From: Defluviibacillus sp043739385
GTDB taxonomy: Bacteria; Pseudomonadota; Gammaproteobacteria; Burkholderiales; Burkholderiaceae_C
DNA: 64,000 bases
Direction: 5' to 3'
NCBI GenBank assembly: GCA_043739385.1
Contig: JAYUED010000002.1
Coordinates: forward strand, 85,555 to 149,554
Both the position numbers and the translations under genes were made by a program. The notes under the pieces are model-generated. The model was not told the origin of the DNA and made no database searches. It saw only the letters and a program-made list of their open reading frames with translations. Shown piece after piece: positions 32,978 through 42,000 of this stretch (within the stretch, counting starts at the first letter, position 1; each line of letters opens with the position of its first letter).

Positions 32978-34033
32978 GTGATAAACCCTAGCCTTCCCAA
33001 AAAATTATTCAATAGCCGTGCCACAGGTCGAAGCACTTTGGTGGACGTGGCGGCCATCGCAGGCGTCACGACTATGACGATCTCCCGCTACCTGCGAGAA
33101 CCAGATCGTGTGTCGCCCATCACCTCCGCAAAAATCAAGGAAGCACTGGACTCCACAGGCTACACGCCCAATAAACAGGCGGGGGGGCTGGCCAGCGGCA
33201 AATCACCAGTGATTGCGGCGGTGATTCCTAATGTTGGCAACACATTGTTTGCGGAAACTGTCCAGGCTTTGTGTGAGGTGTTTCAAAGCTCCGGCTACGA
33301 GTTGCTGCTTTCGGCCACCAATTACGATCTAGACCGCGAAGAAGAGCAAGTGCGCGCCATGTTGGGCTGGATGCCTGCAGCACTCATCATCACCGGGCGT
33401 CGCCACAACGAAGCCACCTTGCAGATGATGCGCAATGCCCGTGACCGAGGTATGCCTGTAGTTGAGATGTGGGACAAAACAGCACGCGCTTCTGAATTTA
33501 TTCAAGTGGGCTTTAACCACCAGGAAGCCGGCGCGCTGATGGCCCAGCATCTGATATCCCGTGGCTATACCGATTTGGCCTATGTGGACAGCGGCGTACC
33601 CGACGATTTTCGCGCCCATGAGCGCGGCTTGAGTTTTGTGCGTCATGCGAAAACAGCAGGCTGCCAAGTAGTGAACGTAGTGGCACCGATTGGCGAGCCT
33701 ATGGCTGCAGGGCGTGCAACCCTTCGTGCCATGAGCACTACCGGCCTGCCCCGCGCTTTGGCTTTTGCCAATGACCACTTGGCGGTAGGCGCTTATTTGC
33801 ACGCCCAATCTATAGGCTTGGCCGTGCCTGAAACCGTAGCGATGCTGGGTTTTGGTGATATCGCACTAGCCACCGAATTGGGTGCTGGCATCAGCAGTGT
33901 TGCCACTCAGCGTCACCAGATCGGCTTTGCGACTGCGACACGCATCCTGCAAGAACTGGGCAGCATGCCGACCACCACAACTAACCTGCCCGCAGAATTG
34001 CGCCCTGAGGTCATTCACCGCGCCAGCACCTGA
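32978..34033 (+). CDS. LacI family transcriptional regulator
   Basis: About 351 residues from the GTG at 32978. The N-terminal helix-turn-helix is STLVDVAAIAGVTTMTISRYLREPDRVS with the hinge KIKEALDSTGYTPNKQA. The rest is a periplasmic-binding-protein-like sensor domain (VIAAVIPNVGNTLF, ALAFANDHLAVGAYLHAQ). It diverges from the dehydratase operon, and the operator between them is repeated at the porin promoter. It most likely represses both until a sugar or pathway intermediate binds. The sequence resembles GntR/IdnR-type gluconate repressors in layout. Confidence 0.87.
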   Translation: MINPSLPKKLFNSRATGRSTLVDVAAIAGVTTMTISRYLREPDRVSPITSAKIKEALDSTGYTPNKQAGGLASGKSPVIAAVIPNVGNTLFAETVQALCEVFQSSGYELLLSATNYDLDREEEQVRAMLGWMPAALIITGRRHNEATLQMMRNARDRGMPVVEMWDKTARASEFIQVGFNHQEAGALMAQHLISRGYTDLAYVDSGVPDDFRAHERGLSFVRHAKTAGCQVVNVVAPIGEPMAAGRATLRAMSTTGLPRALAFANDHLAVGAYLHAQSIGLAVPETVAMLGFGDIALATELGAGISSVATQRHQIGFATATRILQELGSMPTTTTNLPAELRPEVIHRAST

Positions 34034-34148
34034 ACAGCGCCAAGGCGTGTTTTAAATTCGCAACACTCCTGAAAAATTTGAGCGCTGAACCGATGAATTC
34101 GGGTTAACCCACATGCGGGCTATCGCATTTGGCGCGAGACTTCTGGCT

Positions 34149-34177
34149 GTGACATGTTATCGCTAACATTTAACAAT
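34149..34177 (+). promoter_or_regulatory. Porin promoter with LacI-type operator filling the spacer
   Basis: GTGACA (34149-34154) and AACAAT (34172-34177) are 17 bases apart. The operator TGTTATCGCTAACA (34155-34168) occupies the spacer exactly, a layout expected for tight repression. It differs from the operator before the dehydratase gene by one base, and the bases following (TTTA versus TTAA) are nearly the same. Confidence 0.62.
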
Positions 34178-34252
34178 CACGCAGTACACAAAATTTCTCA
34201 ACCGAAGTTTTATGTACCGCTTAAGTTTCAAATTATTTTTCGGAGATACAAC

Positions 34253-35380
34253 ATGTTTCAACGCAAATGGGTGTCAGCCGCTGCTCTGACCCTGCTGAGT
34301 GGCGTAGCCGCAGCACAATCGAGCGTCACAATTTACGGGCGTATTGATAGCGGTATCGTCACTGGAAAATTCGACTCCACAGGCAACCGTACCCTGCTTC
34401 AAAGTGGGCCATACACCGCGTCCCGCTTGGGCTTTCGAGGCACGGAAGACCTGGGTGGTGGTCTGCGCGCAAGCTTCGGCCTGGAAGCTGGCCTGAACAT
34501 CGACACGGGCACAGGCGGCGCAACCGGTGGTGGCTTGAGCTTCAACCGTGGCTCGCAAGTAGCACTGGCCAGCGACAGCTGGGGTGAGTTCGCTTTAGGC
34601 AAGATGTACATGCCTACGTTCTGGGTATATTTAGCGTCGGACCCAGGCATTGGCGGTCTGGGCTTGGGTTCAATGGGTGCATCCATCACTCAGCAACACA
34701 CAGCACTCACCGGCAAAACCGGCTGGGGCGGTTTTTACGACAACACGGTACGCTACCGCACACCCAATATCTCAGGCCTGAAGGGTGAAGTGGCCTACAG
34801 TCTTGGCGCCGAAAACTCGAATAACAGCCCTGCGAGAAACGATGGTCGCACTTCAGCGTTCAACGTGCAGTACGAAAAAGGCCCCATGTACTTGGGCGGT
34901 GCATATCAAAAATACACGGCATCCGTTGCTGGCGTTGCCGCCGGCACCTACGCTGGTGACGCCAATCAAACTACTTGGATGGTGGCAGGCCGCTACGCCA
35001 TCGCACCAGCTACGGTGGGTGTGAACTATGGTCGAACCAAAAACTCCACCGCCTGCCAATCGACGGGTAATGTGGTCGGCTGCGACATGAACACCTTTGC
35101 CATCACGTCACGCTTTGATTTGACCGGACAAAGCTCCATGGACGTGAGTCTGGCGCAATTGAAAGCTAACTCTGGTAGCTTGATCGGCGCTAAGGCTAAC
35201 ACCTTGGCAATCGGCTACACCTACTACCTCTCCAAGCGCACCTGGCTGTATGGCCAAGCAGTGAAAATGAGCAACAACAGCCAGTCCGCTTGGGGTCTGA
35301 ACGCTGGCTTAGGCCAAGCCAACAACACCAAAGGCCTGAGCCCACAAGCCTTCTCGGTCGGCATTTTGCACACGTTCTGA
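34253..35380 (+). CDS. Gram-negative porin (Burkholderiales OmpC-like)
   Basis: About 375 residues with a signal peptide ending at GVAAAQ and the mature start SSVTIYGRIDSGIVTG typical of betaproteobacterial trimeric porins. It contains SRLGFRGTEDLGGGLRASFGLE, alternating beta strands, and a C-terminal FSVGILHTF ending in Phe for outer-membrane assembly. The ATG at 34253 follows a GGAG site. The leader holds the LacI-type operator, so this porin is probably induced with the sugar operon and lets the sulfonated substrate cross the outer membrane. Confidence 0.88.
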   Translation: MFQRKWVSAAALTLLSGVAAAQSSVTIYGRIDSGIVTGKFDSTGNRTLLQSGPYTASRLGFRGTEDLGGGLRASFGLEAGLNIDTGTGGATGGGLSFNRGSQVALASDSWGEFALGKMYMPTFWVYLASDPGIGGLGLGSMGASITQQHTALTGKTGWGGFYDNTVRYRTPNISGLKGEVAYSLGAENSNNSPARNDGRTSAFNVQYEKGPMYLGGAYQKYTASVAGVAAGTYAGDANQTTWMVAGRYAIAPATVGVNYGRTKNSTACQSTGNVVGCDMNTFAITSRFDLTGQSSMDVSLAQLKANSGSLIGAKANTLAIGYTYYLSKRTWLYGQAVKMSNNSQSAWGLNAGLGQANNTKGLSPQAFSVGILHTF

Positions 35381-35401
35381 GCGTAGGCTAAACAGCGCAC
35401 C

Positions 35402-35453
35402 GTACAAACCAAGAGCAAGAGGGGAGCGAGCCCCGCCAAGGCTTGGTTTGTAC
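35402..35453. other. Long hairpin downstream of the porin gene
   Basis: GTACAAACCAAG (35402-35413) pairs with CTTGGTTTGTAC (35442-35453), with a GGGG/CCCC inner stem between. No T-run follows on either strand. It may stabilise the porin mRNA 3' end or act as a non-canonical terminator before purU. Confidence 0.45.
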
Positions 35454-35540
35454 AGCGCCCGCGCTTGGGACTTGAACACCCCAAGCGCTGGTCACATCCC
35501 ACAAGGCTTTCCGCACTGCATGCTGCGACAATTCAGCCTT

Positions 35541-36389
35541 ATGAGCTCCACCTACATTTTGACCCTTTCATGCCCTGATCGCTCAGGCATCGTCCACGCT
35601 GTGTCTGGATTTTTGTTTGAGCACGGTGGCAACATCGAAGAAGCCGCCCAGTACAACGACCACGGAACAGGCCTGTTCTTCATGCGCGTGCAGTTCGCTT
35701 GCAACCAGTTCACCCACGAAGAATTGACGCAGAAAATTGGTGATTTCGCGCAAGCTTTTGCTATGAACTGGCAGCTTCACGCCACCGCTCAGCCCATGCG
35801 CACCGTGCTGCTGGTCAGTAAAGAAGGCCATTGCCTGAACGACCTGCTGTTTCGCTGGAAAAGCGGTCTACTGCCCGTAGATATCCGCGCGATCATCAGC
35901 AATCACCGGGACTTTTACCAGCTGGCAGCCAGCTACAACGTGCCGTTCCATCACATTCCCATGACAGCCGCCACCAAAGCGCAGGCCGAGGCAAAGCAGC
36001 TGGACATCATCGAGAGCGAAGGCGCAGAACTTGTGGTGCTGGCACGCTACATGCAAATTCTGTCAAACAACTTATGCCAACAACTCGCTGGCCGCGCCAT
36101 CAACATTCACCACAGTTTTTTGCCCAGCTTCAAGGGTGCGAAGCCCTACTACCAAGCGCATGAACGTGGCGTGAAACTGATCGGCGCTACCGCACACTAC
36201 GTTACGGCCGACCTGGACGAAGGCCCGATCATCGAGCAAGACGTGGCCCGTGCTGACCACAGCAAAACCGTGGAAGACCTGACTGCCATGGGTCGCGACA
36301 CTGAAAGCCAAGTACTTGCCCGCGCCGTGAAATGGCACAGCGAGCACCGGGTGCTACTCAACGGCCACAAGACTGTGATTTTCAAGTAA
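35541..36389 (+). CDS. purU: Formyltetrahydrofolate deformylase
   Basis: About 282 residues with an N-terminal ACT domain (YILTLSCPDRSGIVHAVSGF) and a formyltransferase-fold catalytic domain. The active-site stretch HHSFLPSFKGAKPY is followed by GVKLIGATAHYVT and LDEGPIIEQDV. It hydrolyses 10-formyl-THF to formate and THF, balancing one-carbon pools and supplying formate to PurT. The ATG at 35541 (MSSTYIL) is preferred; upstream in-frame codons overlap the hairpin region. Confidence 0.92.
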   Translation: MSSTYILTLSCPDRSGIVHAVSGFLFEHGGNIEEAAQYNDHGTGLFFMRVQFACNQFTHEELTQKIGDFAQAFAMNWQLHATAQPMRTVLLVSKEGHCLNDLLFRWKSGLLPVDIRAIISNHRDFYQLAASYNVPFHHIPMTAATKAQAEAKQLDIIESEGAELVVLARYMQILSNNLCQQLAGRAINIHHSFLPSFKGAKPYYQAHERGVKLIGATAHYVTADLDEGPIIEQDVARADHSKTVEDLTAMGRDTESQVLARAVKWHSEHRVLLNGHKTVIFK

Positions 36390-36427
36390 CACACGAAGTA
36401 CAAGTAATACGCGAAAGAAGAATACCC

Positions 36428-37372
36428 ATGAGCACCGACGAGCCCCCCCAAGGGATGCTGATAACCTCTGCAGGTAGCGCAGCAAACAGGGCGGCAAGTG
36501 CGGGGGCGACTCGCATCCCGCCCATCCAATGCCTGCTGACTTTCGAGGCCTTAGCCCGCTTACGCTCAGGCACCCAAGCTGCTGAAGAACTGTGCGTAAC
36601 GCCAAGCGCCGTCAGCCACCGGGTAAAGCAGCTGGAGCAGTTGCTCGGTACACGCCTGTTTGGTCGGGCAGATTTTTCGCTGACGACCGAGGGTAGCGAA
36701 TACCTCGCTCATGTGCGTGAAGGGCTGGCAATGCTTTCGCGCTTCCCCAGTAGCGAAGCGGTACCGGGCAAGCGCAAGCTGCGTATTGCAGTTACCCCCA
36801 CCTTTGCCCGCTCGCTCTTGATGCCCCGCCTGCGCCAGTTCATGGAAGCCTACCCTGAGATTGACCTGACACTGCAGGTCTCCATACCGTTGCTGGACGT
36901 GGTCGCCGAGGACGCGGATTTGACCATCCGCTTTGGCACTGGGCGGTATGCCGATGTTGAAAGCATTTGCTTGGTCAAAGACGAAGTCACACCGTTAACT
37001 TCCCCGGCCTACCTGCGAGACCACGGCCCGTTCGACGCACCCGCAGATTTGCAGCGCGCCAAACTCTTACGCAGCCCGCTGGAACCCTGGCGCACTTGGT
37101 TCGCAGCCCATGAACTCGATTGGGCCGAACCCGTAGACGGCTCAAGCTTCAACGACATTGGCCTGATGTGCGACGCTGCTGAACAGGGTCTAGGCGTTGC
37201 GCTGGTACGCCTCAAGCTAGGTAAACCGTGGTTAGACAATGCCTCGCTGGTGCGCCTCTTTCCGCGTAACGTGCCCTCGCCACATGCCCATTACCTCTGC
37301 TGGCACACGGGAGCGATGGACCGCTGGGAATGTTCGGCGTTTGCAGAATGGCTCAAAAAAAGCCTAGAGTGA
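36428..37372 (+). CDS. LysR family transcriptional regulator (GcvA-like)
   Basis: About 314 residues. The LysR helix-turn-helix is FEALARLRSGTQAAEELCVTPSAVSHRVKQLEQLLG, and the effector domain begins near residue 115 (KLRIAVTPTFARSLLMPRL). The P-S-A-V-S-H-R pattern and the form of the effector domain recall GcvA-type regulators. It follows purU by 38 bases on the same strand and precedes a glycolate-oxidase-like gene, so it could control either; the target is not clear. Confidence 0.85.
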   Translation: MSTDEPPQGMLITSAGSAANRAASAGATRIPPIQCLLTFEALARLRSGTQAAEELCVTPSAVSHRVKQLEQLLGTRLFGRADFSLTTEGSEYLAHVREGLAMLSRFPSSEAVPGKRKLRIAVTPTFARSLLMPRLRQFMEAYPEIDLTLQVSIPLLDVVAEDADLTIRFGTGRYADVESICLVKDEVTPLTSPAYLRDHGPFDAPADLQRAKLLRSPLEPWRTWFAAHELDWAEPVDGSSFNDIGLMCDAAEQGLGVALVRLKLGKPWLDNASLVRLFPRNVPSPHAHYLCWHTGAMDRWECSAFAEWLKKSLE

Positions 37373-37469
37373 CCTGCGCAGCCGGGCATTTCAAAGCAGG
37401 CTACAAAATTCATCAACCGCAACGCTGCCGTTGGGCCTTAGAGTCGATAGCTTCAAACAGGAATCTCGA

Positions 37470-38975
37470 ATGAATGCATCAATCACTTCCGCGATCGCTC
37501 CTTCATCGCTACAAAAAACAGAACTTAAGATGCACGTAATTCGGGCACTTCAAGCTCTTTTACCTGCTCACGCCCTGTTGTGGAACCCTGAAGACACCAC
37601 GCCTTATGAATGCGATGGCCTCACAGCCTATCGCGAGCGTCCACTGGCTGTCGCCCTGCCGGAAACCGACGCCCAAGTACAAGCTGTGCTGCAAACCTGC
37701 CACCGCCTGAAAGTGCCCGTGGTCGCACGCGGTGCGGGCACCGGACTCTCAGGTGGCGCCATGCCACACGCTTTGGGCGTCACACTCAGCATGGCCAAAT
37801 TCAACAAAATCATATCGCTGGACAAGCTCAGCCGTACCGCCGTTGTGCAATGCGGTGTGCGCAACCTGGCCATCAGCGACGCCGCTGCACCGCTGGGTCT
37901 CTACTACGCCCCCGACCCGTCCAGCCAAATTGCCTGCACCATTGGCGGCAATGTGGCAGAAAACTCCGGCGGCGTGCATTGCCTGAAGTACGGGCTCACG
38001 CTGCACAACGTGCTCAAAGTCAAAGGCTTCACCATCGAAGGTGAGGTAGTGGAATTCGGCTCCGACGCGCTGGACAACCCCGGCTTTGATCTGCTGCCTC
38101 TCATCATCGGCAGCGAAGGGATGCTGGCAGTCACGACTGAAGTCACCGTGAAACTCATACCTAAACCCCGGCTAGCGCGCTGCATCATGGCCAGCTTTGA
38201 CGACATGCGCAAAGCGGGCGATGCAGTCGCCACCATCATCGCGGAAGGCATCATCCCTGCTGGGCTGGAAATGATGGACAAACCTATGACCGCAGCTGTC
38301 GAAGACTTTGTACACGCGGGTTACGACCTCAGTGCCGCTGCGATTTTGCTGTGTGAAAGCGACGGTACGCCCGAAGAAGTCGAAGAAGAAATTGGCCGCA
38401 TGAGCGCCGTTTTACGTACTTGCGGGGCCACGGCCATCACCATCAGCCAGAGTGAGGCTGAGCGCCTGCGCTTTTGGAGTGGCCGTAAAAATGCATTCCC
38501 TGCAAGCGGTCGTATCAGCCCCGACTACATGTGCATGGACAGCACTATCCCGCGCAAACGCTTGGCCGATATCCTGCTGGCGATTGCGGAAATGGAAAAG
38601 AAATACCAACTCCGCTGCGCCAACGTCTTCCACGCGGGCGATGGCAATCTGCACCCGCTGATTTTGTTCGACGCGAACGATCCTGACCAGCTCCACCGCT
38701 GCGAGCTGTTCGGCGCTGACATTCTGGAAACCAGCGTCGCCATGGGCGGCACTGTGACAGGCGAGCACGGCGTCGGCATTGAAAAACTTAACAGCATGTG
38801 CGTGCAGTTCACCCCTGAAGAGCGCGAGCAAATGTTCGGCGTGAAGCGGGCGTTCGATTACCACGGACTGCTGAACCCTGGCAAGGTTATCCCCACACTG
38901 TCCCGCTGCGCCGAATACGGCAAGATGGTGGTGCGTGGTGGGGTGCTAGCGCATCCTGAGTTACCGAGGTTTTAG
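37470..38975 (+). CDS. glcD: FAD-linked oxidase, glycolate oxidase subunit GlcD-like
   Basis: About 501 residues with the PP-loop FAD domain (VPVVARGAGTGLSGGAMP near 90, PSSQIACTIGGNVAENSGG near 155) and the C-terminal FAD-oxidase domain (CANVFHAGDGNLHPLILFD near 405, GGTVTGEHGVGIEKL near 445). This pattern is GlcD, which oxidises glycolate or D-lactate. GlcE and GlcF partners do not follow; the next gene is convergent, so the protein is either a lone D-lactate/glycolate dehydrogenase or uses subunits encoded elsewhere. The ATG at 37470 is chosen over an upstream start at 37431. Confidence 0.82.
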   Translation: MNASITSAIAPSSLQKTELKMHVIRALQALLPAHALLWNPEDTTPYECDGLTAYRERPLAVALPETDAQVQAVLQTCHRLKVPVVARGAGTGLSGGAMPHALGVTLSMAKFNKIISLDKLSRTAVVQCGVRNLAISDAAAPLGLYYAPDPSSQIACTIGGNVAENSGGVHCLKYGLTLHNVLKVKGFTIEGEVVEFGSDALDNPGFDLLPLIIGSEGMLAVTTEVTVKLIPKPRLARCIMASFDDMRKAGDAVATIIAEGIIPAGLEMMDKPMTAAVEDFVHAGYDLSAAAILLCESDGTPEEVEEEIGRMSAVLRTCGATAITISQSEAERLRFWSGRKNAFPASGRISPDYMCMDSTIPRKRLADILLAIAEMEKKYQLRCANVFHAGDGNLHPLILFDANDPDQLHRCELFGADILETSVAMGGTVTGEHGVGIEKLNSMCVQFTPEEREQMFGVKRAFDYHGLLNPGKVIPTLSRCAEYGKMVVRGGVLAHPELPRF

Positions 38976-38981
38976 GTTTTT

Positions 38982-39013
38982 TTCATGCATTGAGGCGCGC
39001 CTCAATGCATGAA
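38982..39013. terminator. Perfect 32-bp palindrome between convergent genes
   Basis: Two 16-base arms, TTCATGCATTGAGGCG and its exact reverse complement, meet without a spacer between the glcD and uvrA-like stop codons. It could form a strong hairpin in either transcript and end both. The T-run (38977-38983) lies before, not after, the hairpin on the plus strand, so this is not a standard intrinsic terminator. Confidence 0.5.
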
Positions 39014-39029
39014 CTCACGCTCGCGTCCC

Positions 39030-42000
39030 TCACACCCGCGCGAGTACCCCCGCCAAAGCCTTGCCGGTATGCGTCCCCAAGCGCACAACCTCCTCAGGAG
39101 TCGCAGCGGCGACCACGCGACCGCCGCCGTTACCGCCTTCTGGGCCGAGGTCAATAACCCAATCTGCTTCGGCAATCACGTCCAGATCATGTTCGATGAC
39201 GATCACACTGTGGCCGCCGCCCACCAAGCGGTGCAGCACTTGGATAAGTTTTTCAACATCGGCCATGTGCAGGCCCACTGTGGGCTCGTCAAGCACGTAG
39301 AGGGTGTGCGGGGCTTTTTGGCCACGGCGGGTGATGTCGTCGCGGACTTTGCTGAGCTCAGTCACCAGCTTTATACGTTGGGCTTCACCGCCGCTCAACG
39401 TGGGAGACGGCTGGCCTAAGGTCAAGTAGCCCAGACCTACGTCTTTGAGCAATTGCAGGGGGTGACTGATATTGGGCATGGCTGCAAAAAACTCGACCGA
39501 TTCGTCCACTTCCATTTGCAGCACGTCGCCAATGCTTTTGCCGCGCCATGTCACCGCCAGTGTTTCGGGGTTAAAGCGAGCGCCATGGCAGGTTTCGCAA
39601 GGAACCTTTACGTCGGGCAGGAAGCTCATCTCGATGGTGCGTACGCCCTGACCTTCGCAGCCGGGGCACCGGCCCTCGCCAGTGTTGAAGCTGAAGCGGC
39701 CTGCGGCATAGCCACGGGCTTTAGCTTCCAAAGTTTCAGCGAAGAGCTTGCGGATGGTGTCCCAGAATCCGATGTAGGTGGCGGGGCAGCTGCGGGGGGT
39801 TTTTCCGATGGGGGTTTGATCGACTTCAAGAACCCGGTCTACGGACTCGTAACCTTGAACGGCTTCGCAGCCTGTCCAGGTCGGAAATTGACCCGCAGCC
39901 ATGGCATCGCGACCGGCTTTGGTGCTGCGCTGTGCGACGGCGGCGTGGACGTTGGCCAAGAGTACATCGCGGGCCAGAGTCGATTTGCCAGAGCCAGAGA
40001 CGCCAGTGATCGCGACCAAGCGCTGAAGGGGAACTTGAAGGGTTACGTTTTGCAGGTTATGAAGAGATGCGCCTTTGACGGTGATCCAGCTAAGGGTATC
40101 GGGGGCTGTCGCTGTGGTCGCAGTAGCCGCTGTTGACTGCTCTGTTTTTAAATGCTCTGTTTTTGATTGCTTCTTTAGGCCATCCACCTTGCGCCTTGGC
40201 ATTAAAGGGTGCTTCATGGCATGGAGCAGGTACCGGCCCGTGATCGAGTCGGTAGCGGCCGATACATCGGCGACGCTGCCTTCGGCCACCAGCCTGCCAC
40301 CGCGTTTGCCCGCGCTGGGGCCGATGTCGATGATGTGGTCGGCACGGCGGATGGTGTCTTCGTCGTGCTCGACGACGACCAGTGTGTTGCCTTTTTCACC
40401 CAGTTTGTGCAGGGCGTTGAGCAGGATATGGTTATCGCGGGCGTGTAAGCCGATGGTGGGCTCGTCCAGTACGTAGCAGACGCCTTGCAGGTTGCTGCCG
40501 AGTTGGGCGGCAAGGCGAATTCGCTGGGCTTCGCCGCCGCTGAGTGTCGGTGCGCCACGGTCTAGCGTGAGGTAGCCCAGGCCGACCTCTTCAAGGAAAG
40601 ACAATCGGCCTTTGATTTCGGGAATCAGGTCACGGGCAATGTCAGCGTCTCGACCGGTGAGGACGACTGCTTCCATCCACTGACGCAGTTCGGTGACGCT
40701 TAAACCGGCAAGGTAGCTTATGCTTACTTGATTATTAGCTACGGATTCAGTAGCACCAAACTGCACGGCGCGGGCGGTCAGATTGAGGCGCGAGCCGTGG
40801 CAGGTGGTGCAGGGCTTGTCACTCAGATCTTCTACTTCGGCTTCTGCAAAGGTTTGTTCACGACCTTTGTTATCGTCGTCGCGAATGGAGTCGTCCAGGG
40901 CTTTGCGCTGCTCTTTGGTCAGGCCAACACCGGTACCCACACAGTCGGGGCACCAGCCGTGTTTGCTGTTGTAGCTGAAGAGGCGCGGGTCAAGTTCGGC
41001 ATAGCTGGTGGCGCAAACGGGGCAAGCGCGCTTGCTTGAGAAGGCTGTGAGTTTGCCGATGGTGGCGGTGGGCGCGTTGCTTTCCATCGCCGCACGCAGT
41101 CCTCCCAAATCACTCAGGATGTGAACCACGCCTTTGCCATGTTCCAAGGCGATAGCCAAACTTTGACGCAACAGCGCCTCGTTCTCGGGCATTACATCCA
41201 GGCTCATCACGGGCAGTTCGATGGTGTGCTCTTTAAAACGGTCGATGCGTGGGAAGCCAGTGGTGGGCAGGAAGTTGCCGTCCACGCGCAAGTGGGTGTA
41301 GCCGCGCGGGCGGGCCCAATCGGCCAACTCGGTGTAGACGCCTTTGCGGTTCATCACCAGGGGGGCAAGCAAGCCGATATGCTGACCACGGAAGGTTTTG
41401 AGCAGTTGAGCGGCGATGCTGTCAGGCGTTTGCGGCTGGACGGCTGTACCGTCGTGGATGCAGTGCTGCACGCCCAGTTTGACGTAGAGCAGGCGCAAGA
41501 AGTGCCAGACCTCGGTGGTGGTGCCCACGGTGCTTTTGCGCCCTCCCCTGCTCAGGCGCTGCTCAATAGCAACGGTCGGTGGAATGCCGTACACCGCATC
41601 TACCTCAGGGCGACCTGCGGGCTGGACGATGCTGCGGGCGTAGGCGTTCAGGCTCTCTAAGTAACGGCGCTGGCCTTCATTGAAGAGGATGTCAAAGGCC
41701 AGCGTGGACTTCCCAGAGCCGCTGACACCGGTCACCACGCTGAATTTGCCGTGTGGAATGTTGACGCTGAGGGATTTAAGGTTGTGCTCTTTGGCATTGA
41801 TGATTTGTATGGCGTCAAGCAACGGAGGTTTGACGACAGACGCTGCTAGTGCTCTTCCCTTGTCTTGCACCTCGTGCGAACCGACGCTCAGCGCACCTTC
41901 GTACTCCCGCAGCGCTTTGCCCGTGTGTGAGCTAGGGTGCAGGCGCAAGTCTTCGGGCGTACCCTCAGCCACGATCAAGCCACCGGCTTCACCGCCTTCG

